From positions 1-41,414 of the forward strand of contig NZ_BSOY01000017.1 in assembly GCF_030160755.1 (NCBI RefSeq): a DNA stretch of 41,414 nt, written 5' to 3'. The DNA comes from Brevundimonas denitrificans (GTDB lineage: Bacteria > Pseudomonadota > Alphaproteobacteria > Caulobacterales > Caulobacteraceae). The translations under genes were made by a program, and so were the position numbers. A model generated the notes under the pieces. It was not told where the DNA came from and ran no database searches. It saw only the letters and a list, made by a program, of their open reading frames with translations. This document shows, one piece after another, positions 25,209 through 34,100 of the stretch; position 1 is the stretch's first letter; the number at the start of each line of letters is the position of its first letter.

Positions 25209-26015
25209 TCAGGCGGGCGCCGGCGCGAAGCCGAAGCGCCGAAACAGGGCCAGTCCGTCCGCGCCGTTCAGGAGATCGAGAAAGCCCTGGGCCGCGGCGG
25301 GGTCGCCGGCCTCGTCCCGACGTTGCAGCAGGGCGGCGGAATAGATGATCGGCGCATGACTGGCGGCGGGAAAGCTCGCCACAACCCTCACCCGGGGCTC
25401 GGCGCGTGCGTCAGTCGCATAGACCACGCCGAGGGGCACCTCGCCGCGCGCGACCAGGGCCAGCGCCGCCCGGACGTCGCCGCCGGGGGCCAGTCGATGT
25501 TCGACCGACCGCCACAGGTTCAGGCCGGTCAGGGCTTCGCGCGCGTAGCGGCCGGCCGGCACATTGGCTTCGGCGATCGCCAGCCGGCCGTCGTCCAGCC
25601 TTGCGGCGAGGTCGGTCGGCGAGGCCAGGTTGACCGAAGTCACGGTGGTCGCAGCCGGCGCGATCAGCACCAGACGGTTGGAGGCGAGGCGTCGCCGGGT
25701 CGCAGGCTCGATCCAACCGCGTTGTTCCAGCCAGTTCATCCAGAGCTCGTCGGCTGAAACGAACAGGTCGGCAGGCGCGCCCTGCTCGATCTGGCGGGCC
25801 AGCTGGGCGCTGCCGGCATAGGTCGCCCGAACGGTCCGGCCGGACCGCCGCCGGTGATCGGCGACCGCTGCGTCCAGCACCTCCCGGAGACTGGCGGCAG
25901 CGAACACGTCGATCGGCGTGGAGCCGGTGCGACGGCGTGGCGCGCAGGCGACGAGGGACGTGGCCGCCAGCATCATCAGCCCTTCTCGTCGTCCGATGCC
26001 CCCCGCATTCGCCAT
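25209..26015 (-). CDS. modA: molybdate-binding protein ModA
   Basis: A 268-residue substrate-binding protein. Residues 9-24 (RREGLMMLAATSLVAC) combine a twin-Arg-like start with a lipobox (C24), so it is probably a lipid-anchored ModA, unusual for a Gram-negative where ModA is normally soluble. Binding motifs: VFAAASLREVL, TYAGSAQLARQIEQGAPADLF, and VYATDARAEPRV with an oxyanion-binding Ser/Tyr set. It captures molybdate (or tungstate) in the periplasm. The start is set by AGGAAG upstream and the signal peptide. The FNR box at 26111 lies 96 bases upstream. Confidence 0.93.
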   Translation of the reverse strand: MANAGGIGRREGLMMLAATSLVACAPRRRTGSTPIDVFAAASLREVLDAAVADHRRRSGRTVRATYAGSAQLARQIEQGAPADLFVSADELWMNWLEQRGWIEPATRRRLASNRLVLIAPAATTVTSVNLASPTDLAARLDDGRLAIAEANVPAGRYAREALTGLNLWRSVEHRLAPGGDVRAALALVARGEVPLGVVYATDARAEPRVRVVASFPAASHAPIIYSAALLQRRDEAGDPAAAQGFLDLLNGADGLALFRRFGFAPAPA

Positions 26016-26110
26016 GATCCGCGTCTCTTCCTGAGCCAGGTGGTCTGGTCCGCAGGCACTGACTAGCATGGTCGGCCTCATTGACGGGACAGGGGACGCG
26101 GCGATCGTGC

Positions 26111-26124
26111 TTGATCTTCATCAA
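26111..26124. promoter_or_regulatory. perfect FNR box between modABC and moaA
   Basis: TTGATCTTCATCAA is a full 10 of 10 match to the FNR/ANR consensus, extended by C and G to CTTGAT-N4-ATCAAG. Towards moaA, ATAGGG (26145-26150) lies about 30 bases from the box centre, a class II-like geometry. Towards modA, GCTAGTC (minus strand, 26063-26069) is about 51 bases away, fitting a class I position. One site could therefore serve both genes. Confidence 0.88.
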
Positions 26125-26186
26125 GACCCCGAAGACCTGACGTCATAGGGTGAGGTAATGTGATCCGTTAGACCTCTTCCTGAGTT

Positions 26187-26283
26187 CGCTCCGAGCGGTC
26201 CGACCTAAAGCGCCCCGCGCCAGGGTCCGGCAGCCGGATCCGCAAGGATCAAGGGCGGCGGGAGAAATCCCTCCGCCTCCCGT
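26187..26283 (+). ncRNA. molybdenum cofactor (Moco) riboswitch
   Basis: The leader of moaA carries the expected elements of the Moco RNA motif. CTCCGAGCGG (26190-26197 and on) opens it. A P2-like stem pairs 26200-26206 with 26222-26230. A P3 hairpin GATCC-GCAA-GGATC (26237-26250) has a GNRA loop. AAGGG follows, and then a GAAA-capped hairpin pairing 26254-26263 with 26268-26277 (one mismatch). The 3' end is CCGCCTCCCG (26273-26282), the conserved end of the motif as I remember it. The presence of P3 favours Moco over tungsten cofactor. The 3' strand ends about 20 bases before the moaA ATG, so control of translation initiation is plausible. Confidence 0.75.
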
Positions 26284-26301
26284 GTTTGGAAAGGAGCTTC
26301 C

Positions 26302-27294
26302 ATGGCGCTCGACGCCGCCCCGATGGCCGACGGCTTTGGCCGTCGGTTTCACTACCTTCGCCTGTCGGTGACGGAGGTGTGCAATTTCAGCTGCACCTAC
26401 TGCCTGCCGAACGGCTGGAAAAAGACCGGCCCCCTCTCCTTCCTGACGGTCGAGGAGATAGGTCGTCTGGTGGCCGGCTTTTCCGGTCTGGGGCTCAGCA
26501 AGGTGCGCCTGACCGGCGGCGAGCCGACGGTCCGCAAGGACTTCAACGCCATCATCCAGACCGTCGCGGCCGCGCCGGGCGTGGCCAAGGTCGCCATGAC
26601 CACCAATGGCTGGAACCTGGCCCGTCACGCGGTCGACTGGCGGGCGTCGGGTCTCAGCCACATCAACGTCAGCATCGACTCGATCGACCCGGAGACGTTC
26701 CACCGCATCACCGGCCACGACAAGCTCAACCAGGTCCTGACGGGCCTCGACCTGGCGCTGGCCGAGGGGTTCTCCGCCGTGAAGGTCAACGCCGTCCTGC
26801 TGCGCGAGACGGCCGAGGCGGGATTCGACGGCTGGGCGCGATTCGTCCGCGATCGGCCGGTCGCTGTCCGATTCATCGAACTGATGAAGACGACCGACAA
26901 TGATGAGTATTTCGCCCGCCATCATGTGAAGGCCCAGGGCCTGCGCGACTGGCTGGACCAGAACGGCTGGACCCCGGCGCCGCGCGCCTTCGACGCGGGG
27001 CCGGCGCTGGAATATCGCCATCCCGACCACGCGGGCGCCATCGGCCTGATCGCGCCCTACTCCCCCGGCTTCTGCGACAGCTGCAACCGACTGCGGGTCA
27101 CCGCGCGGGGCAAACTGCGCCTGTGCCTGTTCGGGGACGGCGGCGTCGACCTGCGCGACCTGCTGCAGGACGACGACGACCGCGACCTGCTGGTCCAGCG
27201 CATCGTCTCGTCTCTCGGAGGCAAGTCCGCGGGCCATGCCCTCGCCCTGGGGCGCTCGGGCGACCTGCGCAACCTCGCCCAGCTCGGGGGCTGA
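26302..27294 (+). CDS. moaA: GTP 3',8-cyclase MoaA
   Basis: A 330-residue radical SAM enzyme for the first step of Moco synthesis. The N-terminal cluster motif is C27-x3-C31-x2-C34 (CNFSCTYC). SAM-binding VRLTGGEPTVRKDF follows. The C-terminal cluster is formed by FCDSCNRLRVTARGKLRLC, and the protein ends in the Gly-Gly tail required for MoaA activity. The ATG at 26302 is fixed by AAGGAG five bases upstream. It stands apart from the other moa genes, under its own FNR box and Moco riboswitch. Its TGA is directly followed by the stop of the convergent regulator gene (TGATCA). Confidence 0.95.
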   Translation: MALDAAPMADGFGRRFHYLRLSVTEVCNFSCTYCLPNGWKKTGPLSFLTVEEIGRLVAGFSGLGLSKVRLTGGEPTVRKDFNAIIQTVAAAPGVAKVAMTTNGWNLARHAVDWRASGLSHINVSIDSIDPETFHRITGHDKLNQVLTGLDLALAEGFSAVKVNAVLLRETAEAGFDGWARFVRDRPVAVRFIELMKTTDNDEYFARHHVKAQGLRDWLDQNGWTPAPRAFDAGPALEYRHPDHAGAIGLIAPYSPGFCDSCNRLRVTARGKLRLCLFGDGGVDLRDLLQDDDDRDLLVQRIVSSLGGKSAGHALALGRSGDLRNLAQLGG

Positions 27295-28080
27295 TCAGCC
27301 GAGAACCGTGCCGCAGGTGCGGCCCGTCTGGGTGGCCCATCGCTCGCTTTCGGCCTTGCCGACGACGCTCGAGGGCGGGGGCATGTGGTTGTCGATCAGC
27401 GGGTCGGGCCGGGCCAGCCGCTCAAGGGCGTCCGGACGGCCCAGGCTGACCTCCGCGCCATGTACGACCACCCCGTAGCTGGACAGGTTGGCGAAGGCGC
27501 GTGACAGATTCTCCGGCGACATGCCCAGCAGCGAGGCCAGCACCCGCTTCTCATGAGGGAGGACGATCGGGTCGCGCATCCCCTGACGGACCCTCTGGGT
27601 CAGCAGATAGTTGGCCAGCCGCTCAACCCCGCCCCGGAGCTTCTGGTTCTTCACGGCCCGTACGAGGCCGCGGTAACAGCCGGACAATTCCTGGGCCACA
27701 GCAAAGCTGAAGTCGGCGTCCTGTCGCATGGTGCGGCGAAGGGCCTCGCCCGACAACATCAGGATTTCGGACCGCTCCAGCGTCCGCGCCGACATCAGGG
27801 CGTCCGCATCCAGGACGACCGCGGCCAGGATGAAGGTCGAGACCGGACGCAACAGCGCGAGGGTCGTCTCCTTCTCCTTCCACGATCCCTGGAGCTCGAC
27901 CGCCCCGTCCAGCAGGACATAGAGGAAGTCGACAGTGTCCCCCTCCATCAACAGGGTCGTGCCCGCGGGGAACCGTTGGAGGAAGGCGCCGGCCGTGACG
28001 TCCCTGAAGACTTCCGGCGTAGCCCGGCAGAACAGCGGCAGCGCCCTGACGCGGTCAAGATCGGCGGCGCGCATGGTCAT
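27295..28080 (-). CDS. Crp/Fnr family regulator lacking the Fe-S cysteines
   Basis: A 261-residue regulator. The cyclic-nucleotide-like sensor domain (about 15-130) has FPAGTTLLMEGDTVDFLYVLLDGAVEL; the long dimer helix and a winged helix (about 165-220) follow. The recognition helix MSPENLSRAFANL has the E-x2-S-R pattern of FNR/DNR proteins, which read TTGAT-N4-ATCAA, the boxes found in this window. The FNR cluster cysteines are absent; only C18 is near the N-terminus, so it is not a [4Fe-4S] oxygen sensor and may be a DNR/NNR-type NO sensor (inference). A tail of about 45 residues extends beyond the helix-turn-helix. A box at 28168 precedes it. Start could be M1 or M3. Confidence 0.88.
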   Translation of the reverse strand: MTMRAADLDRVRALPLFCRATPEVFRDVTAGAFLQRFPAGTTLLMEGDTVDFLYVLLDGAVELQGSWKEKETTLALLRPVSTFILAAVVLDADALMSARTLERSEILMLSGEALRRTMRQDADFSFAVAQELSGCYRGLVRAVKNQKLRGGVERLANYLLTQRVRQGMRDPIVLPHEKRVLASLLGMSPENLSRAFANLSSYGVVVHGAEVSLGRPDALERLARPDPLIDNHMPPPSSVVGKAESERWATQTGRTCGTVLG

Positions 28081-28167
28081 CGGGTCGGCTCCTGGTGCGG
28101 TTCGTTGGCGGGGCTCTGGTTTATCGGCTTCGCTCCGCGCGAGCGCAGTCTCTCACTAAAGCACCGC

Positions 28168-28181
28168 TTGACGAATATCAA
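28168..28181. promoter_or_regulatory. FNR-type box nearest the Crp/Fnr gene
   Basis: TTGACGAATATCAA matches 9 of 10 positions. It is about 94 bases from the regulator start; GATAAA on the minus strand (28120-28125) lies 52 bases from its centre, a class I geometry that suggests autoregulation. Confidence 0.75.
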
Positions 28182-28282
28182 TCGATCTAGATGTAGATGA
28201 CAATTCGACGATCGTAACTTGTCGATCTACTGAATTTTTTCTGTATCGAAACACCTATGACCCAACTCCACCAAGAGTTCAT

Positions 28283-28296
28283 TTGATAATCGTCAA
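28283..28296. promoter_or_regulatory. FNR-type box of the nar array
   Basis: TTGATAATCGTCAA matches 9 of 10 positions. CTAGGA (28318-28323) has its centre 31 bases from the box centre, fitting class II activation, and the narK1 GTG lies 77 bases after the box. With no other promoter visible for more than 12 kb, this site probably drives the whole nar array. The intervening 28182-28282 is AT-rich with no gene. Confidence 0.82.
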
Positions 28297-28372
28297 AGAG
28301 ACCGCGCCGAACGCGGACTAGGAGTCATGGAACGACAGCCGGCGAGCGGCGACGTTCCATGGAGCAGGCCAG

Positions 28373-29716
28373 GTGGTATCCGCCTCCGAAACATCAGCGC
28401 GAGGTGCGGCGTCCGCCCTGTGGGTCAGCACTTTTGCCTTCACCGCATGCTTTGCCGTGTGGACGATCTTCTCGATCATCGGGGTCCAGATCAAGGCGGA
28501 CCTTGGCCTCAGCGAAGCGCAATTCGGCCTGCTGGTCGGGACGCCGATTCTGACCGGTTCGCTGGTGCGAGTGTTCCTCGGCGTCTGGACCGAGCAGTTC
28601 GGCGGCCGGCGCGTCAACCTGATCGTCATGGCGCTGGCCGCGGCGGCGACCTTCCTGTTGTCCTACGCCCAGACCTACACCGAGTTCCTCTTCGCGGCCC
28701 TTGGCGTCGGCATGGCGGGCGGGGCCTTTGCCGTGGGCGTCGCCTACGTTTCGAAATTCTACCCGGCCGGCAAACAGGGGACGGCGCTCGGCATCTTCGG
28801 CGCGGGCAATGTCGGCGCGGCGGTGACCAAGTTCGCGGCGCCGTTCGTGATGTTGGCGCTCGGCTGGGAGTCAGTGGCGCAGATATGGGCCGGAGCGCTG
28901 CTCGTCGTCGCCCTCCTCTTCTTCGTGCTGACGCGCGACGAGCCCCAGCTGATCGAACGCCGCCGGACGGGTCAGAAGCCCGTGGCCACCTGGATGCAAT
29001 TGGCGCCGCTGAAGGACCTGCGGGTCTGGCGTTTCTCGCTCTACTATTTCTTCGTCTTCGGCGGGTTCGTCGCCCTCGCCCTTTGGCTCCCGCACTATCT
29101 GACCGGGGCCTACGGCGTGGGCATCGGCGTGGCGGGCATGCTGGCCGCGGCCTATTCGATTCCCGGTTCGCTGTTCCGGGTCTTCGGAGGCTGGCTCTCC
29201 GACCGGATCGGCGCGCGAAAGGTCATGTATCTGACCTTCGCCATCAGCGTCGTCTGCGCCTTCATCCTGTCCTATCCCGCGACCTCCTATGTGGTCGACG
29301 GCATCGACGGACCGATCCGGTTTCGCATCGCAATGAGCCTGCCGGTCTTCACCGCGGTGGTCTTCGTCCTCGGCTTCGCCATGAGCCTGGGCAAGGCGGC
29401 CGTCTACAAGCACATCCCGGTCTACTACCCGGACCACGTCGGCTCGGTCGGCGGCCTGGTGGGGATGATCGGCGGACTGGGCGGCTTCATCCTGCCCATC
29501 GCTTTCGGCGCCCTCAATGACCTGACCGGCGTCTGGACCAGCTGCTTCATGCTTCTGTTCCTGCTGGTGCTCACCGCCCTCGTCTGGATGCATTTCGCGG
29601 TCCGCCGGATGGAGCGTCGTCGCTCCCCCATGCTCTCGACGCTGCCGGAGTTCCCCGAACTGGCGGGCATCGGACCCGACAAGGCCGCGGCCGCCTCACC
29701 CCTCCGTTCGAACTAG
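28373..29716 (+). CDS. narK1: nitrate/proton symporter NarK1-type
   Basis: A 447-residue major facilitator with 12 predicted helices. NarK signature stretches: SEAQFGLLVGTPILTGSLVR (first signature, carrying one of the two conserved arginines), GMAGGAFAVGVAYVSKFYP and GLGGFILPIAFGAL. Related to the NarK1 domain of Paracoccus, which imports nitrate with protons. The GTG at 28373 has GGAG upstream; no better ATG is in frame. It is the first gene of the array and is followed after 12 bases by narK2. The C-terminal 40 residues are cytoplasmic and variable. Confidence 0.9.
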   Translation: MVSASETSARGAASALWVSTFAFTACFAVWTIFSIIGVQIKADLGLSEAQFGLLVGTPILTGSLVRVFLGVWTEQFGGRRVNLIVMALAAAATFLLSYAQTYTEFLFAALGVGMAGGAFAVGVAYVSKFYPAGKQGTALGIFGAGNVGAAVTKFAAPFVMLALGWESVAQIWAGALLVVALLFFVLTRDEPQLIERRRTGQKPVATWMQLAPLKDLRVWRFSLYYFFVFGGFVALALWLPHYLTGAYGVGIGVAGMLAAAYSIPGSLFRVFGGWLSDRIGARKVMYLTFAISVVCAFILSYPATSYVVDGIDGPIRFRIAMSLPVFTAVVFVLGFAMSLGKAAVYKHIPVYYPDHVGSVGGLVGMIGGLGGFILPIAFGALNDLTGVWTSCFMLLFLLVLTALVWMHFAVRRMERRRSPMLSTLPEFPELAGIGPDKAAAASPLRSN

Positions 29717-29728
29717 AGAAAGACGCGC

Positions 29729-31123
29729 ATGTCCCGTCACATTCTGCACGACTGGCGTCCGGAAGAGCCGGCGTTCTGGGCTTCCACCGGCCAGCGGATC
29801 GCGCGTCGCAATCTGTGGATCTCGATCCCGAACCTGCTGCTGGCCTTTTCGGTCTGGATGCTGTGGTCGACCGCCGCGACCCGTCTCAACATGGTCGGCT
29901 TCCAGTTCTCGACGGCCGAACTGTTCTGGCTGACGGCGCTTCCGGCCCTCTCCGGCGCCACGTTGCGGATCTTCTACAGCTTCATGGTCCCCATTTTCGG
30001 GGGTCGCCTGTGGACCACGCTGTCCACCCTGTCGCTGGCGATCCCGGCGATCGGCATCGGCATGGCGGTGCAGAACCCCGACACCCCCTATCTGGTGTTC
30101 GTCATCCTGGCCCTGCTGTGCGGCCTCGGCGGCGGGGCGTTCGCCTCGTCGATGGCCAATATCGGCTTCTTCTTCCCCAAGGCCCAGAAAGGCAACGCCC
30201 TGGCCCTGAACGCGGGCTTCGGCAATCTGGGCGTCAGCGTGCTCCAGTTCACGGCGCCGCTGGTCACCGGCGTCGCCCTGTTCTCACCGCTGTTCGGCGC
30301 GCCGCAGACCTATCTGGAAAACGGCGTCCAGCATCAGGTCTGGCTGCAGAACGCCGGCTTCGTCTGGGTGCCCTTCATCCTGGTCGCCGCCGCCGCCGCC
30401 TGGTTCGGCATGAACGACGTTGCCTCCGCCCGGGCCTCGTTCCGTGAGCAGGCCGTGGTGTTCAAGCGCAAGCACAACTGGCTGATGTGCTACCTCTACA
30501 TCGGCACCTTCGGCTCATTCATCGGCTTCTCGGCGGCCTTCCCCTTGCTGGGCAAGACGCTGTTCCCCGATGTGAACATCCTGCAGATCGCCTTCCTCGG
30601 CCCCCTCGTCGGAGCCGCCTCGCGGGCTATGACCGGCTGGGTCTCGGACCGCTGGGGCGGCCAGAACGTCACCCAGGTGGTCTTCTGCGCCCTGATCGTG
30701 GGCGTGGTTGCGGTGCTCTACAGCGTCGGCGCCTTCGGCGGCGAGCCGGTGTTCAGCCTGTTCTTCGCCAGCTTCCTCTGGCTGTTCTTCTGGACCGGGG
30801 TGGGCAACGCCTCGACCTTCCAGATGATCCCGGCCCTGGTGCGCGCCGACATGCCCCGCCTGCTGCCCCTCGCCACGGCCGCCGAAAGGCTGAAGGCGTC
30901 GGAGCTTGAGGGGGCCGCCATCGTCGGCTTCTCCTCGGCCATCGGCGCCTATGGCGGCTTCTTCATCCCGCTGGCCTTCGCCAACTCCATGAAGGCCACC
31001 GGAGGCCCGGTGACGGCCCTCTACGTCTTCCTCGTCTTCTACATCTCCTGCGCCATTGTGAACTGGGTGTTCTACGCCCGCCGGCGCTCGATCCTGAACC
31101 TCTCTCCCAGCACGGCGGCCTGA
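29729..31123 (+). CDS. narK2: nitrate/nitrite antiporter NarK2-type
   Basis: A 464-residue major facilitator. The N-terminus carries HDWRPEEPAFWASTGQRIARRNLWISI, typical of NarK2/NarU. FWLTALPALSGATLRIFYSF holds a conserved Arg; a second is in GAASRAMTGWVSDRWGG. GGGAFASSMANIGFFFP and GVGNASTFQMIP are conserved. Known relatives exchange nitrate for nitrite across the inner membrane. In Paracoccus the two NarK types are fused; here they are separate adjacent genes. AGAGAAAG precedes the ATG. narG begins two bases after the stop. Confidence 0.92.
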   Translation: MSRHILHDWRPEEPAFWASTGQRIARRNLWISIPNLLLAFSVWMLWSTAATRLNMVGFQFSTAELFWLTALPALSGATLRIFYSFMVPIFGGRLWTTLSTLSLAIPAIGIGMAVQNPDTPYLVFVILALLCGLGGGAFASSMANIGFFFPKAQKGNALALNAGFGNLGVSVLQFTAPLVTGVALFSPLFGAPQTYLENGVQHQVWLQNAGFVWVPFILVAAAAAWFGMNDVASARASFREQAVVFKRKHNWLMCYLYIGTFGSFIGFSAAFPLLGKTLFPDVNILQIAFLGPLVGAASRAMTGWVSDRWGGQNVTQVVFCALIVGVVAVLYSVGAFGGEPVFSLFFASFLWLFFWTGVGNASTFQMIPALVRADMPRLLPLATAAERLKASELEGAAIVGFSSAIGAYGGFFIPLAFANSMKATGGPVTALYVFLVFYISCAIVNWVFYARRRSILNLSPSTAA

Positions 31124-31125
31124 TC

Positions 31126-34100
31126 ATGAGCCATACCCTCGACCGTCTCGCCTTCTTCACGCGCAAGACCGAACTCTTCTCTGACCGCCATGGCGTCATG
31201 AACGACGAGGACCGCGGCTGGGAGGAGGCCTATCGGAACCGCTGGCGTCACGACAAGGTCGTGCGCTCGACCCACGGCGTGAACTGCACGGGCTCCTGCT
31301 CGTGGAAGATCTACGTCAAGGGCGGGATCGTCACCTGGGAGACCCAGCAGACCGACTATCCCCGCACCCGGCCGGACCTGCCCAACCACGAACCGCGCGG
31401 TTGCGCGCGTGGCGCCAGCTACAGCTGGTATCTGTATTCGGCCAACCGGGTGAAGTATCCGCTGGTGCGCTCCCGCCTGCTGCGTGTGTGGCGCAAGGCG
31501 CGCGAGACCATGGAGCCGGTTGCGGCCTGGGCCTCGATCCAGAACGATCCCGCGGCGCGCAAATCCTACACCAGCATGCGCGGCGCCGGCGGCTTCGTGC
31601 GGGCCGACTGGGAAGAGATCACCGAGATCATCGCCGCGGCCAACGCCCATACGGTCAAGCGCTGGGGGCCCGACCGGGTGTTCGGCTTCTCGCCGATCCC
31701 GGCCATGTCGATGATTTCCTACGCGGCCGGCGCCCGCTACCTGCAACTGCTGGGCGGCGTGTGCGGCTCCTTCTATGACTGGTACTGCGACCTGCCCCCG
31801 GCTTCGCCCCAGACCTGGGGCGAGCAGACCGACGTGGCCGAAAGCGCCGACTGGTACAATTCCAGCTTCATGCTGCTGTGGGGCTCGAACGTCCCGCAGA
31901 CGCGCACGCCGGACGCCCATTTCTACACTGAGGCCCGCTATCGCGGGGCCAAGTCGGTGGTCATCTGCCCCGACTATTCCGAGGCCTCGAAATTCTCGGA
32001 CCTGTGGCTGCCGGTCAAACAGGGCACCGACGCGGCCCTGGCCATGGCCTTCGGCCATGTGATCCTCAAGGAGTATCACGTCGACAAGCAGGTGCCGTAT
32101 TTCCGCGACTACCTGCGCCAGTACAGCGACCTGCCGATGCTGGTCCGGCTGGTCCCTCAGGAGGGCGGCTATGTGCCCGAGCGCCTGGTCCGTGCCTCGG
32201 ATTTCGTCGGCGATCTCGAGCAGGCCAACAATCCCGACTGGAAGACGGTCGCCATCGACGAGGCCACCGGCGAGATCGTCGTGCCCAACGGCTCGATCGG
32301 CTTCCGCTGGGGCGAGGACGGCCGCTGGAATCTCGAGGAACGCGACGCCGCGGGCCGCGAGACCACACTGAAGCTGGGCCTCAAGGACGCGCACGACGAG
32401 GTCGCCGGCGTCCGCTTCCCCTATTTCGCCAACACGGCCAGCAACGGCTTCGCCTCCACCGATCACCCCGATGTCCTGACCCGCAACGTGCCGGTCCGGC
32501 GGGTGATGCTGAAGGACGGCGAGGCGCTGGTCGCCTGCGTCTACGACCTGTTCCTGGCCAACTACGGCGTCGACCAGGGCTTCGGCGGCGACTGCATGCC
32601 GGAGTCTTTCGACGACCTGCAGCCCTATTCGCCGGCCTGGGCCGAAGCCATCACCTCGGTCCCGCGCGACCAGATCATCGCCACCGCCCGCGGCTTCGCC
32701 ACCAATGCCGAAAAGACCAACGGCAAGTCGATGGTGATCATCGGCGCAGCGATGAACCACTGGTTCCACATGGACATGAACTACCGCGGCGTCATCAACA
32801 TGCTGGTGATGTGCGGCTGCGTGGGCCAGTCCGGCGGGGGCTGGGCCCACTATGTCGGCCAGGAGAAGCTGCGCCCCCAGACCGGCTGGGCCCCGCTGGC
32901 CTTCGCCACCGACTGGATCCGTCCGCCCCGCCAGCAGAACTCGACCTCCTTCTTCTACGCCCACTCCGACCAGTGGCGTTACGAGACCGTCGGCATCGAC
33001 GAACTGCTGTCGCCCACGGCGCCGGAAGGGCCGTGGAAGGCCTCAATGATCGACTTCAACGTCCGGGCCGAACGGATGGGCTGGCTGCCGTCCGCGCCGG
33101 CGCTGAAGACCAATTCGCTGGATGTGGCCAAGGCGGCTGAAGCCGCCGGCGTCGACCCGAAGACCTACACCCTGGACGGACTGAAGGACCGCTCGATCCA
33201 GCTGTCCTGCATGGACCCGGACGACCCGGCCAACTGGCCGCGCAACATGTTCATCTGGCGCTCCAACCTGCTCGGCTCATCGGGCAAGGGCCACGAGTAT
33301 TTCCTCAAACACCTGCTCGGCGCCTCGCACGGCGTCCAGGGCAAGGATCTGGGCGAGACCGGTCAGGTGAAGCCCGTCGACGTCGTCTGGCATGACGAGG
33401 CGCCGGAAGGAAAACTCGACCTGCTGGTGACCCTCGACTTCCGCATGTCGACCACGGCGGTCTACTCCGACATCGTTCTGCCGACGGCCACCTGGTACGA
33501 GAAGAACGACCTCAACACCTCCGACATGCATCCCTTCATCCACCCGCTGTCCGCGGCCGTGGACCCGGCGTGGGAATCGAAATCGGACTGGCAGATCTTC
33601 AAGGCCATCGCGAAGAAATTCTCCGCGGTCGCTCCGGAGGTTCTCGGGCTCGAAAAGGACGTGGTCCTCACCCCGATCCAGCACGACAGCCCCGGCGAGA
33701 TGGCCCAGCCATTCGAGGTGAAGGACTGGTTCCTCGGCGAATGCGAGGCGATCCCGGGCAAGACCATGCCCCAGATCACCGTGGTCGAGCGCGACTACCC
33801 CAACCTCTACAAGCAGTTCACGGCGCTCGGCCCGCTGCTCGACAAGGTCGGCAACGGCGGCAAGGGCCTGGCCTGGAAGACCGGACACGAGGTCGATCTG
33901 CTGCGCGAATTGAACGGCGCGGTGCTGGACGTCGGTCTGACCGAGGGCATGCCCAGCATCGATACCGACATCGACGCCTGCGAGACCATCCTGATGCTGG
34001 CGCCGGAGACCAACGGCGAGGTCGCGGTCAAGGCCTGGGCCGCGTTGGAGAAGCAGACCGGTCGCGAACACACCCATCTGGCCCTGCCCAAGGAGGACGA

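Noticed and set aside
31072..32964. Long minus-strand open frame opposite narG
   Set aside because: It is a shadow of the NarG frame, with no family motifs and no ribosome binding site.
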